NCBI GenBank assembly: GCA_016702645.1
Contig: JADJDP010000014.1
Location: 1-64,000 of the forward strand
Direction of reading: 5' to 3'
DNA length: 64,000 nucleotides
From: Flavobacteriales bacterium
GTDB lineage: Bacteria > Bacteroidota > Bacteroidia > Flavobacteriales_F > PHOS-HE28
The position numbers and the translations under genes are program-made. Numbering within the stretch: position 1 is the stretch's first letter; every line of letters starts with the position of its first letter. Positions 56,003-64,000 of the stretch are shown here, in pieces. The notes under the pieces were generated by a model. That model saw only the letters and a program-made list of their open reading frames with translations, made no database searches and was not told the DNA's origin.

Positions 56003-57145
56003 ATGAGCCAAGAGGAACCGTTGCATTTCGCTGGCAATGCGAAGGCTTTCACGTTGGGCGTGGAAATGGAACTGCAAGTGCTGGACGCGGCGACACTTCG
56101 TTTGACCCCAAGAGCACCACAACTACTGGCTCGCGTGAACGACCCGCATCTGGTGAAGGAGATCTACCAGAGCATGATCGAACTGGTCACCGGCGTTTGC
56201 GATGATGCGCTGGCGGCCTGCCGCGATCTGGAGCTCTTATTGGCAAGGATGGGTCCGCATGCCGCTGAATTGGGGCTTTCTTTCGCGGGTACGGGAACGA
56301 ACCCTGTTGCGGACTACAATGAGCGGGTGATGACCCCGGGCCAACGTTACCACCGGCTCTTGGACAAGAACCAGTGGATGCTGCGCCGCATGTCCGTCTT
56401 CGGGCTGCACATGCACATCGGCATGAGCTCAGGTGATGCGTGCATCCGCTTCCTGAACCAATTCCTGCACGTCGTGCCGCATTTCATCGCCCTTTCGGCG
56501 AGTTCGCCGTTCTGGCGCGGGGTTGATACCGGCATGGCCGCGAGCCGGCCCACGGTGTATGAGGCCCACCCCACCGCAGGTATCCCGCCACCAGTCCATG
56601 ATTGGTACCAGTTCCAGAAGCTGTATTCGTCCATGATGCAGACCGGGTCCATTGAGAGTATGAAAGACCTGTGGTGGGACATCCGCCCTAGTCCTGGCTT
56701 CGGCACTCTGGAGCTGCGCATGTGCGATGGACCTGCGAGCTTATTGGAGCTGGGCGCCATCGTCGCCTTTGCACATGGTCTTGCGCATGTTTTCCAAGAG
56801 GAGCAGGATCGCTTCCACGGCACCTCAGCCCGACCACCGGAGCGATGGATAGCGCGTGAGAACAAATGGAGGGCTCTGCGTTACGGGCTCAACGCATTGC
56901 TCATCGACCACCGAACACTGGAGCAGAAGCCCCTGCGTGATGACATCCTGGAACGGCTGGAACGGATGACCCCGTTCTTCGGCGTCCACGGCTACGATGC
57001 GCAACTGGATTGCCTGCGCACCATCTGCGCGCGCGGCAACAGCAGTGACCGGCAGCGTACTGTCTTCGAGCAGCGTGGCGACATGCAGGATGTGCTGGTC
57101 CACAATGTGCGCGAGTGCGCCGCGCGCGAGCCGCAATGGGGCTAA
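56003..57145 (+). CDS. Carboxylate-amine ligase, GCS2 family (YbdK-like)
   Basis: The 380-residue protein matches the GCS2/YbdK family: FTLGVEMELQVLD (nucleotide/Mg site Glu pair), LSFAGTGTNPVADYN, FGLHMHIGMSSGD and DIRPSPGFGTLELRMCD. YbdK makes gamma-glutamylcysteine weakly in vitro; others ligate different amines. ATG 56003 (MSQEEPLHF) is chosen because the frame upstream runs over the divergent ggt gene without similarity. No gshB follows, so the product may be gamma-glutamylcysteine rather than glutathione. The next gene, nhaD, is convergent. Confidence 0.88.
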   Translation: MSQEEPLHFAGNAKAFTLGVEMELQVLDAATLRLTPRAPQLLARVNDPHLVKEIYQSMIELVTGVCDDALAACRDLELLLARMGPHAAELGLSFAGTGTNPVADYNERVMTPGQRYHRLLDKNQWMLRRMSVFGLHMHIGMSSGDACIRFLNQFLHVVPHFIALSASSPFWRGVDTGMAASRPTVYEAHPTAGIPPPVHDWYQFQKLYSSMMQTGSIESMKDLWWDIRPSPGFGTLELRMCDGPASLLELGAIVAFAHGLAHVFQEEQDRFHGTSARPPERWIARENKWRALRYGLNALLIDHRTLEQKPLRDDILERLERMTPFFGVHGYDAQLDCLRTICARGNSSDRQRTVFEQRGDMQDVLVHNVRECAAREPQWG

Positions 57146-57149
57146 CGGG

Positions 57150-58436
57150 CTATCCGTTGAGCAACCAGTAGGTGATCATTCCACCAACGTAGCCCACGAG
57201 GGCCGGCAGGAACATGCGGCGCACGTACCACATGAACTCAATGCCCAGCACGCCCATGACCGCCACACCTGCTGCAGAGCCGATGATGAGCATGCTGCCA
57301 CCCGTTCCAGCGCATAGGGCAAGCAATTCCCAGAAAACGTGATCCGTCGGATAGGTGCTAAGCGGGTACATGCCTTGTGCGGCGGCAACGAGCGGGACGT
57401 TGTCCACAACAGCGGATAGGGCGCCGAGTATGCCGTTCACCGCATAAACGTTCGGCACATGGGCATCAAGCCACCCGGCAAGCAGCGATAGGTGCCCGGC
57501 GGTGGAAAGGCCCGCAACCGCCACGAGGATACCCAGGAAAAAGAGGATGCTGCTGTGATCCACGCGTTGCAGGATGGCGGTGACCTGGAACTGTCCACGC
57601 GCCTCCATTCGGCCGGCATGGATGAACTCCGTATAGACCCAGAGGATGCCCAAACCGAACATGATGCCCATGAAAGGAGGGAGGTGCGTTGCCGTCTTGA
57701 ACAAAGGCACACCCAACAATGTGGCCACGCCGAGAATGAAGACGGTCATTTGCTGGGCCTTGGTGATGCCCTTGTGCCCATTCGCAGAGGCCGTCTTTGG
57801 GCGTTCCACCGCACCACGCAAAGTGAAGCTTAGCCAGAGCAAGGGCAGCGCCAGACAGACCAAGCTCGGCACGAGCAGTTGCTTCACCACGCCCCATGTG
57901 CTCACCTGCCCGCCGATCCAGAGCATAATGGTGGTGACATCGCCAATTGGGCTCCACGCCCCTCCGGCGTTGGCAGCGATGACCACCACTCCACCGAAGG
58001 TCCATACGTCATCTCGCTTGGTCATGAGCTTGCGCAGCAAGGCTGCCATAACAATGGACGTTGTGAGGTTGTCCAATGCGGCGGAGAGGAAGAAGGTGAT
58101 GGTACCGATCACCCACAGGAGCTTGCGGCGGTCCGTGGAGCGGATGCGGTCCGTGACCACCTCGAATCCACCGTGCGCGTCCATCAGTTCCACCACCGTC
58201 ATGGCACCGAGCAAGAAGAAGAGTATGCTGGCGATCTCGCCCAAATGGTGGAACAACTCATCGAGCAAGTGTTCAACCCCACCGCTGAGCCCCATGCTCT
58301 CATGACCTAGCATGAGCAGGCTCCACACCAGCATACCGGTGAGGAGCGCAGGCGCCGCTTTGTTCACGCGCAAGGGATGCTCGAGCGCGATGGCCGCGTA
58401 GCCGAGCAGGAAGATGACAAGGATGAGGATGGTCAT
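57150..58436 (-). CDS. nhaD: NhaD-type sodium:proton antiporter
   Basis: The 428-residue protein is an ArsB/NhaD superfamily member with about 11-12 membrane segments. Visible landmarks are FFLLGAMTVVELMDAHGGF, FFLSAALDNLTTSIVMAALL, AANAGGAWSPIGDVTTIMLW and GALSAVVDNVPLVAAA; the two D-N sites (AALDNLTT, AVVDNVPL) are the family hallmark. It exports Na+ or Li+ in exchange for protons. The ATG at 58436 is chosen because an upstream extension covers the secDF end and terminator. It may be the functional Na+/H+ antiporter given the broken nhaA. Confidence 0.9.
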   Translation of the reverse strand: MTILILVIFLLGYAAIALEHPLRVNKAAPALLTGMLVWSLLMLGHESMGLSGGVEHLLDELFHHLGEIASILFFLLGAMTVVELMDAHGGFEVVTDRIRSTDRRKLLWVIGTITFFLSAALDNLTTSIVMAALLRKLMTKRDDVWTFGGVVVIAANAGGAWSPIGDVTTIMLWIGGQVSTWGVVKQLLVPSLVCLALPLLWLSFTLRGAVERPKTASANGHKGITKAQQMTVFILGVATLLGVPLFKTATHLPPFMGIMFGLGILWVYTEFIHAGRMEARGQFQVTAILQRVDHSSILFFLGILVAVAGLSTAGHLSLLAGWLDAHVPNVYAVNGILGALSAVVDNVPLVAAAQGMYPLSTYPTDHVFWELLALCAGTGGSMLIIGSAAGVAVMGVLGIEFMWYVRRMFLPALVGYVGGMITYWLLNG

Positions 58437-58462
58437 CCGCAATACCCGTGTGGTCGAAAATA

Positions 58463-58488
58463 GGAAGTCCCGCCTCAGCGGGACTTCC
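58463..58488 (-). terminator. Intrinsic terminator of secDF
   Basis: A perfect 11-bp stem (ggaagtcccgc 58463-58473 with gcgggacttcc 58478-58488) and a 4-base loop, followed on the minus strand by tattttcg. It separates secDF from nhaD. Confidence 0.85.
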
Positions 58489-58512
58489 AGTTCATTCGCT
58501 ATCGAGGATCCT

Positions 58513-61500
58513 TCACTCGCCGCGGTTCGGATCGTTTTTCTTGAGCAGGTCCACAGCCACCGTGGATGCCACGAAAATGGACGAGTACGTCCCCACCAAG
58601 GTCCCGAAGAACAGGCCGAACACGAAGCCCTTGATGGAAAGACCACCAAAGAAGAAGATGATCACGAGCACCAGCAACGTGCACACACCGGTGTTCAGCG
58701 TACGGCTCAGGGTGCTGTTGATGGCCTTGTTGAAGACGGTGATGGTCGATTCCCGTTTGTGCTCACGCACGTACTCACGGATACGGTCGAAGACCACCAC
58801 GGTGTCGTTGATGGAGTAACCCACCACCGTGAGGATCACCGCAATGAAGGCTTCATCGATCTCCAAAGAGAACCCGACGACGCCCCACAACAACGAATAG
58901 AGGCCGAGCACGAAGAGCACATCATGCACGAGCGAAACCACGGCCCCCAGGCCGAACTGCCAGTTGCGGAAGCGGATGCCGATGTAGATGAACATGAAGA
59001 TCAGCGCCAACCCGACCGAGGTCATCGCGGAATACTTGATGTCATCGCTGATGGTCGGATCCACCTTGCGTGACTCACCAGAGAATTCAAACGCCCCCAC
59101 ACTACCCAAACTTTGGGCTACCCGCGCTTCGACTATGGAATCCGTGGCGACGCCGGGCACATCGATCATGTAGTTGGTGGTCACCTTCACCCGATCCGCA
59201 CCGCCATAGGTTTTCACGGACATGGAGTACTCGCGACCAGCCTCTCCCTTTTGCATGGGTGCCAGCGAAGTACGCACAGCATCCAGGTCGACCGGTTGCT
59301 CGAACTCCGCCACGTACGTGCGACCACCGGTGAAATCAACCCCCCAGTTGAACCCGCGCGTCACCATGGAGGCAACACCCGCGCCGATGACGATGGTAGA
59401 AATGATGTAGAAGAGCTTGCGCTTTCCCATGAAATCGATCTTCGCACCGTCGAACAGGTTCTTGTTCCATCCACGCCAGAAGCTAACGGTCTTGCCAGCT
59501 TCCAAACGACGCGTCATGACCAAGCGCGAAATGAAGATGGCCGTGAAGAGCGAAGTGAGGATACCAAGTCCCAAGGTGGTCGCAAAGCCCTTGATGGGAC
59601 CCGAACCGAAGAAGTAGAGGATGACCGCCGTGACGAAAGTGGTCACGTTGGAGTCGATGATGGCGGACAACGCACCGGAATTACTGTAGGCGGTTTCCAC
59701 CGCACTTTTCAGCATGCGCCCATGCTTCAGCTCGTCCCGTACACGCTCGTTGATGAGCACGTTCGCATCCACGGCCATACCGATGGTGAGCACGATACCG
59801 GCGATACCGGGCAGGGTAAGGGTTGCCTGCATCGATGCCATGGTACCGATCAGGAAGAACACGTTTGCGAGCAACGCGATATCAGCGATCCAACCGGCGC
59901 GGGCGTAGTAGAGGATCATCACCAACAACACCAACACCAGCGCGACAGCGAACGACATGAGGCCGCTCTGGATGTTCTGCTCGCCCAACGAAGGACCTAC
60001 AACGGTCTCATCGATGATGCGGGCAGGCGCTGGCAGCGCACCCGCTTTGAGGATGTTGGCCAGGTCTTCCGCTTCACGGATCTGGGCGTTCAGGTCGCCC
60101 GTGCCCATGGAGATGCTGGAGCTTCCACCGGGGATCTCCCCTTGCACCACGGGAGCGCTCTGTACCAAGTCGTCCAGCACGATGGCGATGCACTTCCCCA
60201 CGTTCTCACCGGTCATCAAGCGCCAGGTCTGGGAGCCCTCAGCGTTCATACGCATCCGCACTTCCACATCACCTTTCATGTCGAAGTCCTGCATGGCGCT
60301 CGTGATCGAGCTTCCGTCCAACTTCGGCTTGCCATCGCGTGGGATCTTCAAGGCATAGAGGTCCAAGAATTGCGCGGTACCACCGGCGGTCAATTCCAAG
60401 GATTGGGGCTTTGAAGCCCATGCCAACTTCGCATCGACCGGTAAAGCACTCCTGACGATCTCCGTTTCCAGCAACCGGTTCACAGCTGCCGTGTCGTTCA
60501 CGTTGGCCCGGCCAACGCTGGGTCCGCGCATCCAGCCACGCTGATCCACCATCAACATCAGCTTGGACGCAAGTGGTGCACGCTTTTCCGCTTCGGCACG
60601 AGCTGCGATCGAATCGATCGGCTCGTCCGTTGTGTCGGTGAGGTCGACGCTGTCGGCCGCAGCCGCGAGCGTGTCGACGTTCGTGGCAGCAGTATCAGGC
60701 GCGGCAGCAGCAAGGCTATCGGTCGCCAGGCTGTCGGTCGCTGTGGTATCGGTGGTGGCCAGATCCGGGTAGAGCAATGCGCTCAGGGGCAGGTTCACCT
60801 TGTCGAGAATTGGGCCGATGTCCGTGTTCTCGTGGGTCTCATAGAACTCCAGGTTCGCTGTGCTCTGGAGCACACGGCGCACACGGGACTTGTCCTTCAC
60901 ACCCGGCAGTTCAATGTTGATCCGGCCGGTGAACTGTTGCTTCTGGATGCTGGGCTGGGCAACGCCGAATTTGTCGATACGGGTCCGCAGGATGCGCTCG
61001 GTGTTGTTCAGCGCGCTTTCCGCCTCGCGGCGCAAGGCAGCGAGGTAGTCAGCATCGGTGCCTTCACGCTCGAACATGGCCTGGCGGTCGGGTGAGTAGA
61101 AAATGGCGCTCAAGGGCGGACGGTTCGGGATCTTGGCGAACTCTTCCCCGAAGAGGGTGATGAAATCGGCGTTGCTGCTCCGCTGGCGGGCACGAGCATT
61201 GGTCATGGCCGCCGTGAAAGCTGGATCCGCGCTGTTCTCGCTGAGGTTCTCCACCAGTTCGGGGATGCTCACCTCGAGCGTTACGGCCATACCGCCCTTG
61301 AGGTCAAGACCCAAGTTGATCTCGCTCTCCTTGCACTCCCGGTAGGTCTTGCCGATGACCGGATAGATCACATCCTCAGCATGGGTGCGGAGGTATTCGT
61401 TCTCGTACTCAATAACGAGTTCGCCACGGTCAAGCACGGTCCCCGGACTGGCTTCCATGGTGGAATCAGCCCTGGCCTCGGCCTCGATCCGGGCCTTTTT

Positions 61501-61596
61501 CTCCACCCTCGAAGTGAAGAACGAGAAGGACATCTGGTACGCGCACGCAAGCGCCAAAAGGATGGTGAAGATCCAAAGCGCGCCTCTATTCTGCAT
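58513..61596 (-). CDS. secDF: Fused protein translocase subunits SecD and SecF
   Basis: The 1027-residue protein joins SecD (about 1-690) and SecF (about 700-1027) in one chain, the usual Bacteroidota form. SecD landmarks are NLGLDLKGGMAVTLEVSIPE and LRTRIDKFGVAQPSIQ, with six membrane helices including GMAVDANVLINERVRDEL. SecF has GVDFTGGRTYVAEF and the matched VGYSINDTVVVFDRIRE. A low-complexity Thr/Ala/Asp linker (about 275-330) sits in the periplasmic P1 region. SecDF uses the proton gradient to pull translocating chains into the periplasm, upstream of T9SS export. ATG 61596 is chosen by family start and by a promoter just upstream. Confidence 0.96.
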   Translation of the reverse strand: MQNRGALWIFTILLALACAYQMSFSFFTSRVEKKARIEAEARADSTMEASPGTVLDRGELVIEYENEYLRTHAEDVIYPVIGKTYRECKESEINLGLDLKGGMAVTLEVSIPELVENLSENSADPAFTAAMTNARARQRSSNADFITLFGEEFAKIPNRPPLSAIFYSPDRQAMFEREGTDADYLAALRREAESALNNTERILRTRIDKFGVAQPSIQKQQFTGRINIELPGVKDKSRVRRVLQSTANLEFYETHENTDIGPILDKVNLPLSALLYPDLATTDTTATDSLATDSLAAAAPDTAATNVDTLAAAADSVDLTDTTDEPIDSIAARAEAEKRAPLASKLMLMVDQRGWMRGPSVGRANVNDTAAVNRLLETEIVRSALPVDAKLAWASKPQSLELTAGGTAQFLDLYALKIPRDGKPKLDGSSITSAMQDFDMKGDVEVRMRMNAEGSQTWRLMTGENVGKCIAIVLDDLVQSAPVVQGEIPGGSSSISMGTGDLNAQIREAEDLANILKAGALPAPARIIDETVVGPSLGEQNIQSGLMSFAVALVLVLLVMILYYARAGWIADIALLANVFFLIGTMASMQATLTLPGIAGIVLTIGMAVDANVLINERVRDELKHGRMLKSAVETAYSNSGALSAIIDSNVTTFVTAVILYFFGSGPIKGFATTLGLGILTSLFTAIFISRLVMTRRLEAGKTVSFWRGWNKNLFDGAKIDFMGKRKLFYIISTIVIGAGVASMVTRGFNWGVDFTGGRTYVAEFEQPVDLDAVRTSLAPMQKGEAGREYSMSVKTYGGADRVKVTTNYMIDVPGVATDSIVEARVAQSLGSVGAFEFSGESRKVDPTISDDIKYSAMTSVGLALIFMFIYIGIRFRNWQFGLGAVVSLVHDVLFVLGLYSLLWGVVGFSLEIDEAFIAVILTVVGYSINDTVVVFDRIREYVREHKRESTITVFNKAINSTLSRTLNTGVCTLLVLVIIFFFGGLSIKGFVFGLFFGTLVGTYSSIFVASTVAVDLLKKNDPNRGE

Positions 61597-61619
61597 GGAT
61601 GGTTTTCTTGAAGGGGCGG

Positions 61620-61650
61620 CAAATATAGCGTTGTATGCCAACGGCGAAAG
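61620..61650 (-). promoter_or_regulatory. Candidate secDF promoter
   Basis: TATATTTG (complement of 61620-61627) matches TAnnTTTG. About 18-19 bases upstream lies TTTC (complement of 61646-61649), one base off TTTG. The -7 box is 24 bases before the secDF ATG. Confidence 0.7.
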
Positions 61651-61789
61651 GGTATCCCTTCATCCTCATTTCCAAGGGTCTTCGAGCCAACAGGATGGCA
61701 TGGACAACCGCGATCCTTGCTGGGCGGAACGGTGGCAACGAGCACCATCTTTGGCACGTCCTACCATCGGCTCAACCCGCCCCGCGCTC

Positions 61790-64000
61790 ATGCACCGCAT
61801 TTTTTCGCTTCTCCTCGTTGCTTCCTTATCCGTTCCCACCCACGCGCAGTTGGAACTGCATTACGATCCCACCATCCCGGTGGAACGGCTGAACACGAAC
61901 CTGGACCTGGCATGGGCGGGCGGGCTCAACTTCGTTCAACTGAGCGATATAGACCTGAACGGGGACGGTCTGAAGGACCTGTTCCTCTTCGATCGGATCG
62001 GCAACCTCGGCAACAAGGTGGTCACCCTGCTGAACACCGGCGCCCCGGGTGTGCTCGGCTACCAGCCAACCCGAGCCTACGACCATGTGTACCCATTGGA
62101 CCAATTGCACGATTGGGCGATCCTTCGGGACTATAACTGCGATGGAAAAGAGGACATCTTCTCCTACTCGCAGGCGGGATTTGCCGTTTACAAGAACACA
62201 AGTGCGGGCGAGGATCTTTCCTTCGAACAGGTCACGTTCCGGGTGAATTCGAACTACATCTCCCCTTCCGGTGCCGGCTCCTACGCCAACCTGTTCGTTT
62301 CGCAAGTGGACCTGCCCGGTATCGAGGACGTGGATGGCGATGGCGACCTCGACATACTCACGTTCAGCTTGCTGGGTTCCTATTTGGAATACCACAAGAA
62401 CCTGAGCATGGAGACCTACGGCACCTGCGACAGCTTGAATTTCGAACTGCGCAACAAATGCTGGGGGTACTTCGCCGAAAATTTCGGCGACAACTCGGTC
62501 ACCTTGAATGTGCCGTGCAACTTCAACGTACCAGCGCCGGAGATCGGCACGAACCCCGAACTCGACGGGGACGATGAGCGTGCGCACGCGGGCAGTAGCG
62601 TTTGTCCGATCGACCTTGACGGGGATGGTGACAAGGACCTGCTGCTCGGCGATATTTCGTACAACAACGTTGTTGCGCTCACCAATGGTGGCACGGTGAT
62701 GAGCGCGATCATGGTCGCTGAGGACACGCTCTTCCCATCCTACGATGTGTCGGTGGACCTGCCCCTCTTTCCGGGGAACTACTACGAGGACGTGGACAAG
62801 GACGGAAAGCGCGACCTGGTTTGCAGCCCCAATGCCATTTCCCTGGCGCACAACTTCCGCAGCATGTGGTACTACCGCAATACCGGTACCGATGCTGCTC
62901 CCATCTTCGATCTGCAGCAAGAGGACCTGTTCCAAGACAGGATGATCGAACTGGGCGATGGAGCTTACCCGATCACCTTTGATGAGAACGGTGACGGACT
63001 CATGGACCTGCTCGTCACCAACTACGGGTACTATGCTCCGAGCGGCAGTTATGTTGGCAAGGTGGCGCTGCTGCGCAACATCGGATCCAACACGGCCCCG
63101 GAGTTCGAAATCGTCACGGATGATTATGCCAGCCTGAGCACAAGCGGCATTGGCAGAGGGATGTACCCCGCACTGGGCGACATCGATGGTGATGGTGACC
63201 TGGACATGTACATCGGGGATGAGCAGGGCCGCCTGCATTTCTTCCGCAACATCACATCGGGCCAGGTGGCTCAATTCCAATTGGAAACAGCGAACATTCC
63301 CGATGCGGGTGGCACCCAGATCGATGTTGGCCAATTCGCAACGCCCATTTTCAACGACCTCGATGACGACGGTTTGTTGGACCTGGTGATCGGCGAGCGC
63401 AACGGCAACCTGAACCACTACCGCAATATTGGGAGCGCCAGCAATGCACAATGGCTGCTGATGAGCGAAACACTGGGGGGGGCCAGTTCAGTGGAATACT
63501 GGAACGTCACGGGCCACTCCGTACCCTTCATTTTCCGCAACGAGCAGAACCTCCGTGAAATGATCCTGGGGTCCGAAAGTGGCTGGCTGTACCACTATGG
63601 CAACCTCGAAGGCAACATTGCCGGGGTTTGGACCCTTCTGGACAGCACCTTCATGGACCTGCGCGATGGTTCCCGCACCGGCGTTTGCCTGTACGACTTC
63701 ACCGGGGACGGTGACCTGGACATGGTGGTGGGCAACTTCCGTGGTGGCCTCTCCTTTTGGCGGAGCGACATGATCAGCACCGTGGTCTCCCTTAACGAAC
63801 CGCAGCCATCGTTCGTGATGTACCCGAACCCGCCAATGACGGGGTGGAACTTGTAGCCGATCCTTTCCCGGCAAAGGGAAGTTCCTGGGTGCTGCGCAAT
63901 GCACTTGGGCAGCAGGTGCTTCGCGAAACCGTTCGCGGGCAGCGTACTTGGATCGATCTGTCGGCATTGAACGAAGGTGTTTACCTGGTGCAGCTTGAGG
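61790..64000 (+). CDS. Secreted FG-GAP/VCBS repeat protein with T9SS sorting domain (partial, frameshifted)
   Basis: From ATG 61790 the product has a signal peptide (1-20, THAQ) and a series of FG-GAP/VCBS repeats forming a beta-propeller. Examples of their Ca2+-binding D-x-D-G-D motifs are DIDLNGDGLKDLFLFD, DVDGDGDLDILTF, DLDGDGDKDLLLGD and DIDGDGDLDMYIGD. It ends in a T9SS type A sorting domain. The frame apparently stops at 63856, but a one-base shift near 63826-63832 restores YPNPANDG, ALGQQVLRET and GVYLVQLE, which continue past 64000. So the gene is probably intact and its 3' end lies outside the window. The ligand is unknown; such proteins are surface-exposed adhesins or enzymes. Confidence 0.85.

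Overview
The window is a gene-dense, GC-rich piece of a chromosome from a member of the Bacteroidota, most likely an uncultured high-GC lineage near Flavobacteriales. The phylum call rests on several independent signs. Secreted proteins end in type IX secretion (T9SS) sorting domains. Promoters carry the TTTG-N19-TAnnTTTG pattern of the phylum. SecD and SecF are fused. The order tRNA-Thr/Tyr/Gly/Thr-tuf-tRNA-Trp-secE-nusG-rplKAJL-rpoBC-DUF3467 is typical, and DUF2851, DUF3467, NamZ (DUF1343) and type III glutamine synthetase are all present. The order-level placement is an inference. Layout: 1-12.5 kb holds a large T9SS cargo protein, a NamZ-type muramidase, an FtsX-like permease, a CBS-domain cysteine/cystathionine synthase, a periplasmic metal/corrinoid-binding-type protein behind a 17-G tract, and a patatin fused to an outer-membrane barrel. 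From 12.6 to 31.7 kb lies a long minus-strand information-processing block: DUF3467, rpoC, rpoB, rplL, rplJ, rplA, rplK, nusG, secE, tRNA-Trp, tuf, four tRNAs, raiA/hpf, xerC, rpsU, then an acyl-CoA dehydrogenase, apt, a helix-hairpin-helix protein and a sugar-nucleotide reductase. From 31.9 to 43.6 kb are kup, small DUF1456 and PspC-like proteins, DUF2851, pyrF, prfA, purM, a PorE-like OmpA protein and glnN, with related inverted repeats in several spacers. From 43.6 to 45 kb is a scar-like stretch with tatA, an unknown small gene, an orphan C-terminal piece of a MmeI-type DNA methyltransferase and a 5' fragment of nhaA. From 45 to 58.4 kb is a membrane-transport and stress cluster: CoA-transferase, formate/nitrite channel, Ca2+ P-type ATPase, Ca2+/Na+ exchanger, universal stress protein, ClC transporter, gamma-glutamyltransferase, GCS2-type ligase and NhaD. 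It also contains a 46-residue membrane peptide. The window closes with secDF and a second T9SS cargo protein with FG-GAP repeats that runs off the end. Two themes link the genes: growth (transcription and translation machinery, purine and pyrimidine synthesis, release factor 1, ribosome hibernation factor) and the envelope (SecE, SecDF, TatA, PorE-like anchor, two T9SS cargos, outer-membrane patatin, NamZ). The CaCA-ATPase-FNT genes look like one operon facing a divergent universal stress protein gene. An important caveat is that at least seven genes, including rpoB and xerC, are broken by one-base indels, often in homopolymers. This points to sequencing or assembly error rather than real pseudogenes, so frameshifted genes are annotated here as probably intact in the cell. 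No rRNA, CRISPR array, intact IS element, prophage or replication origin was recognised.
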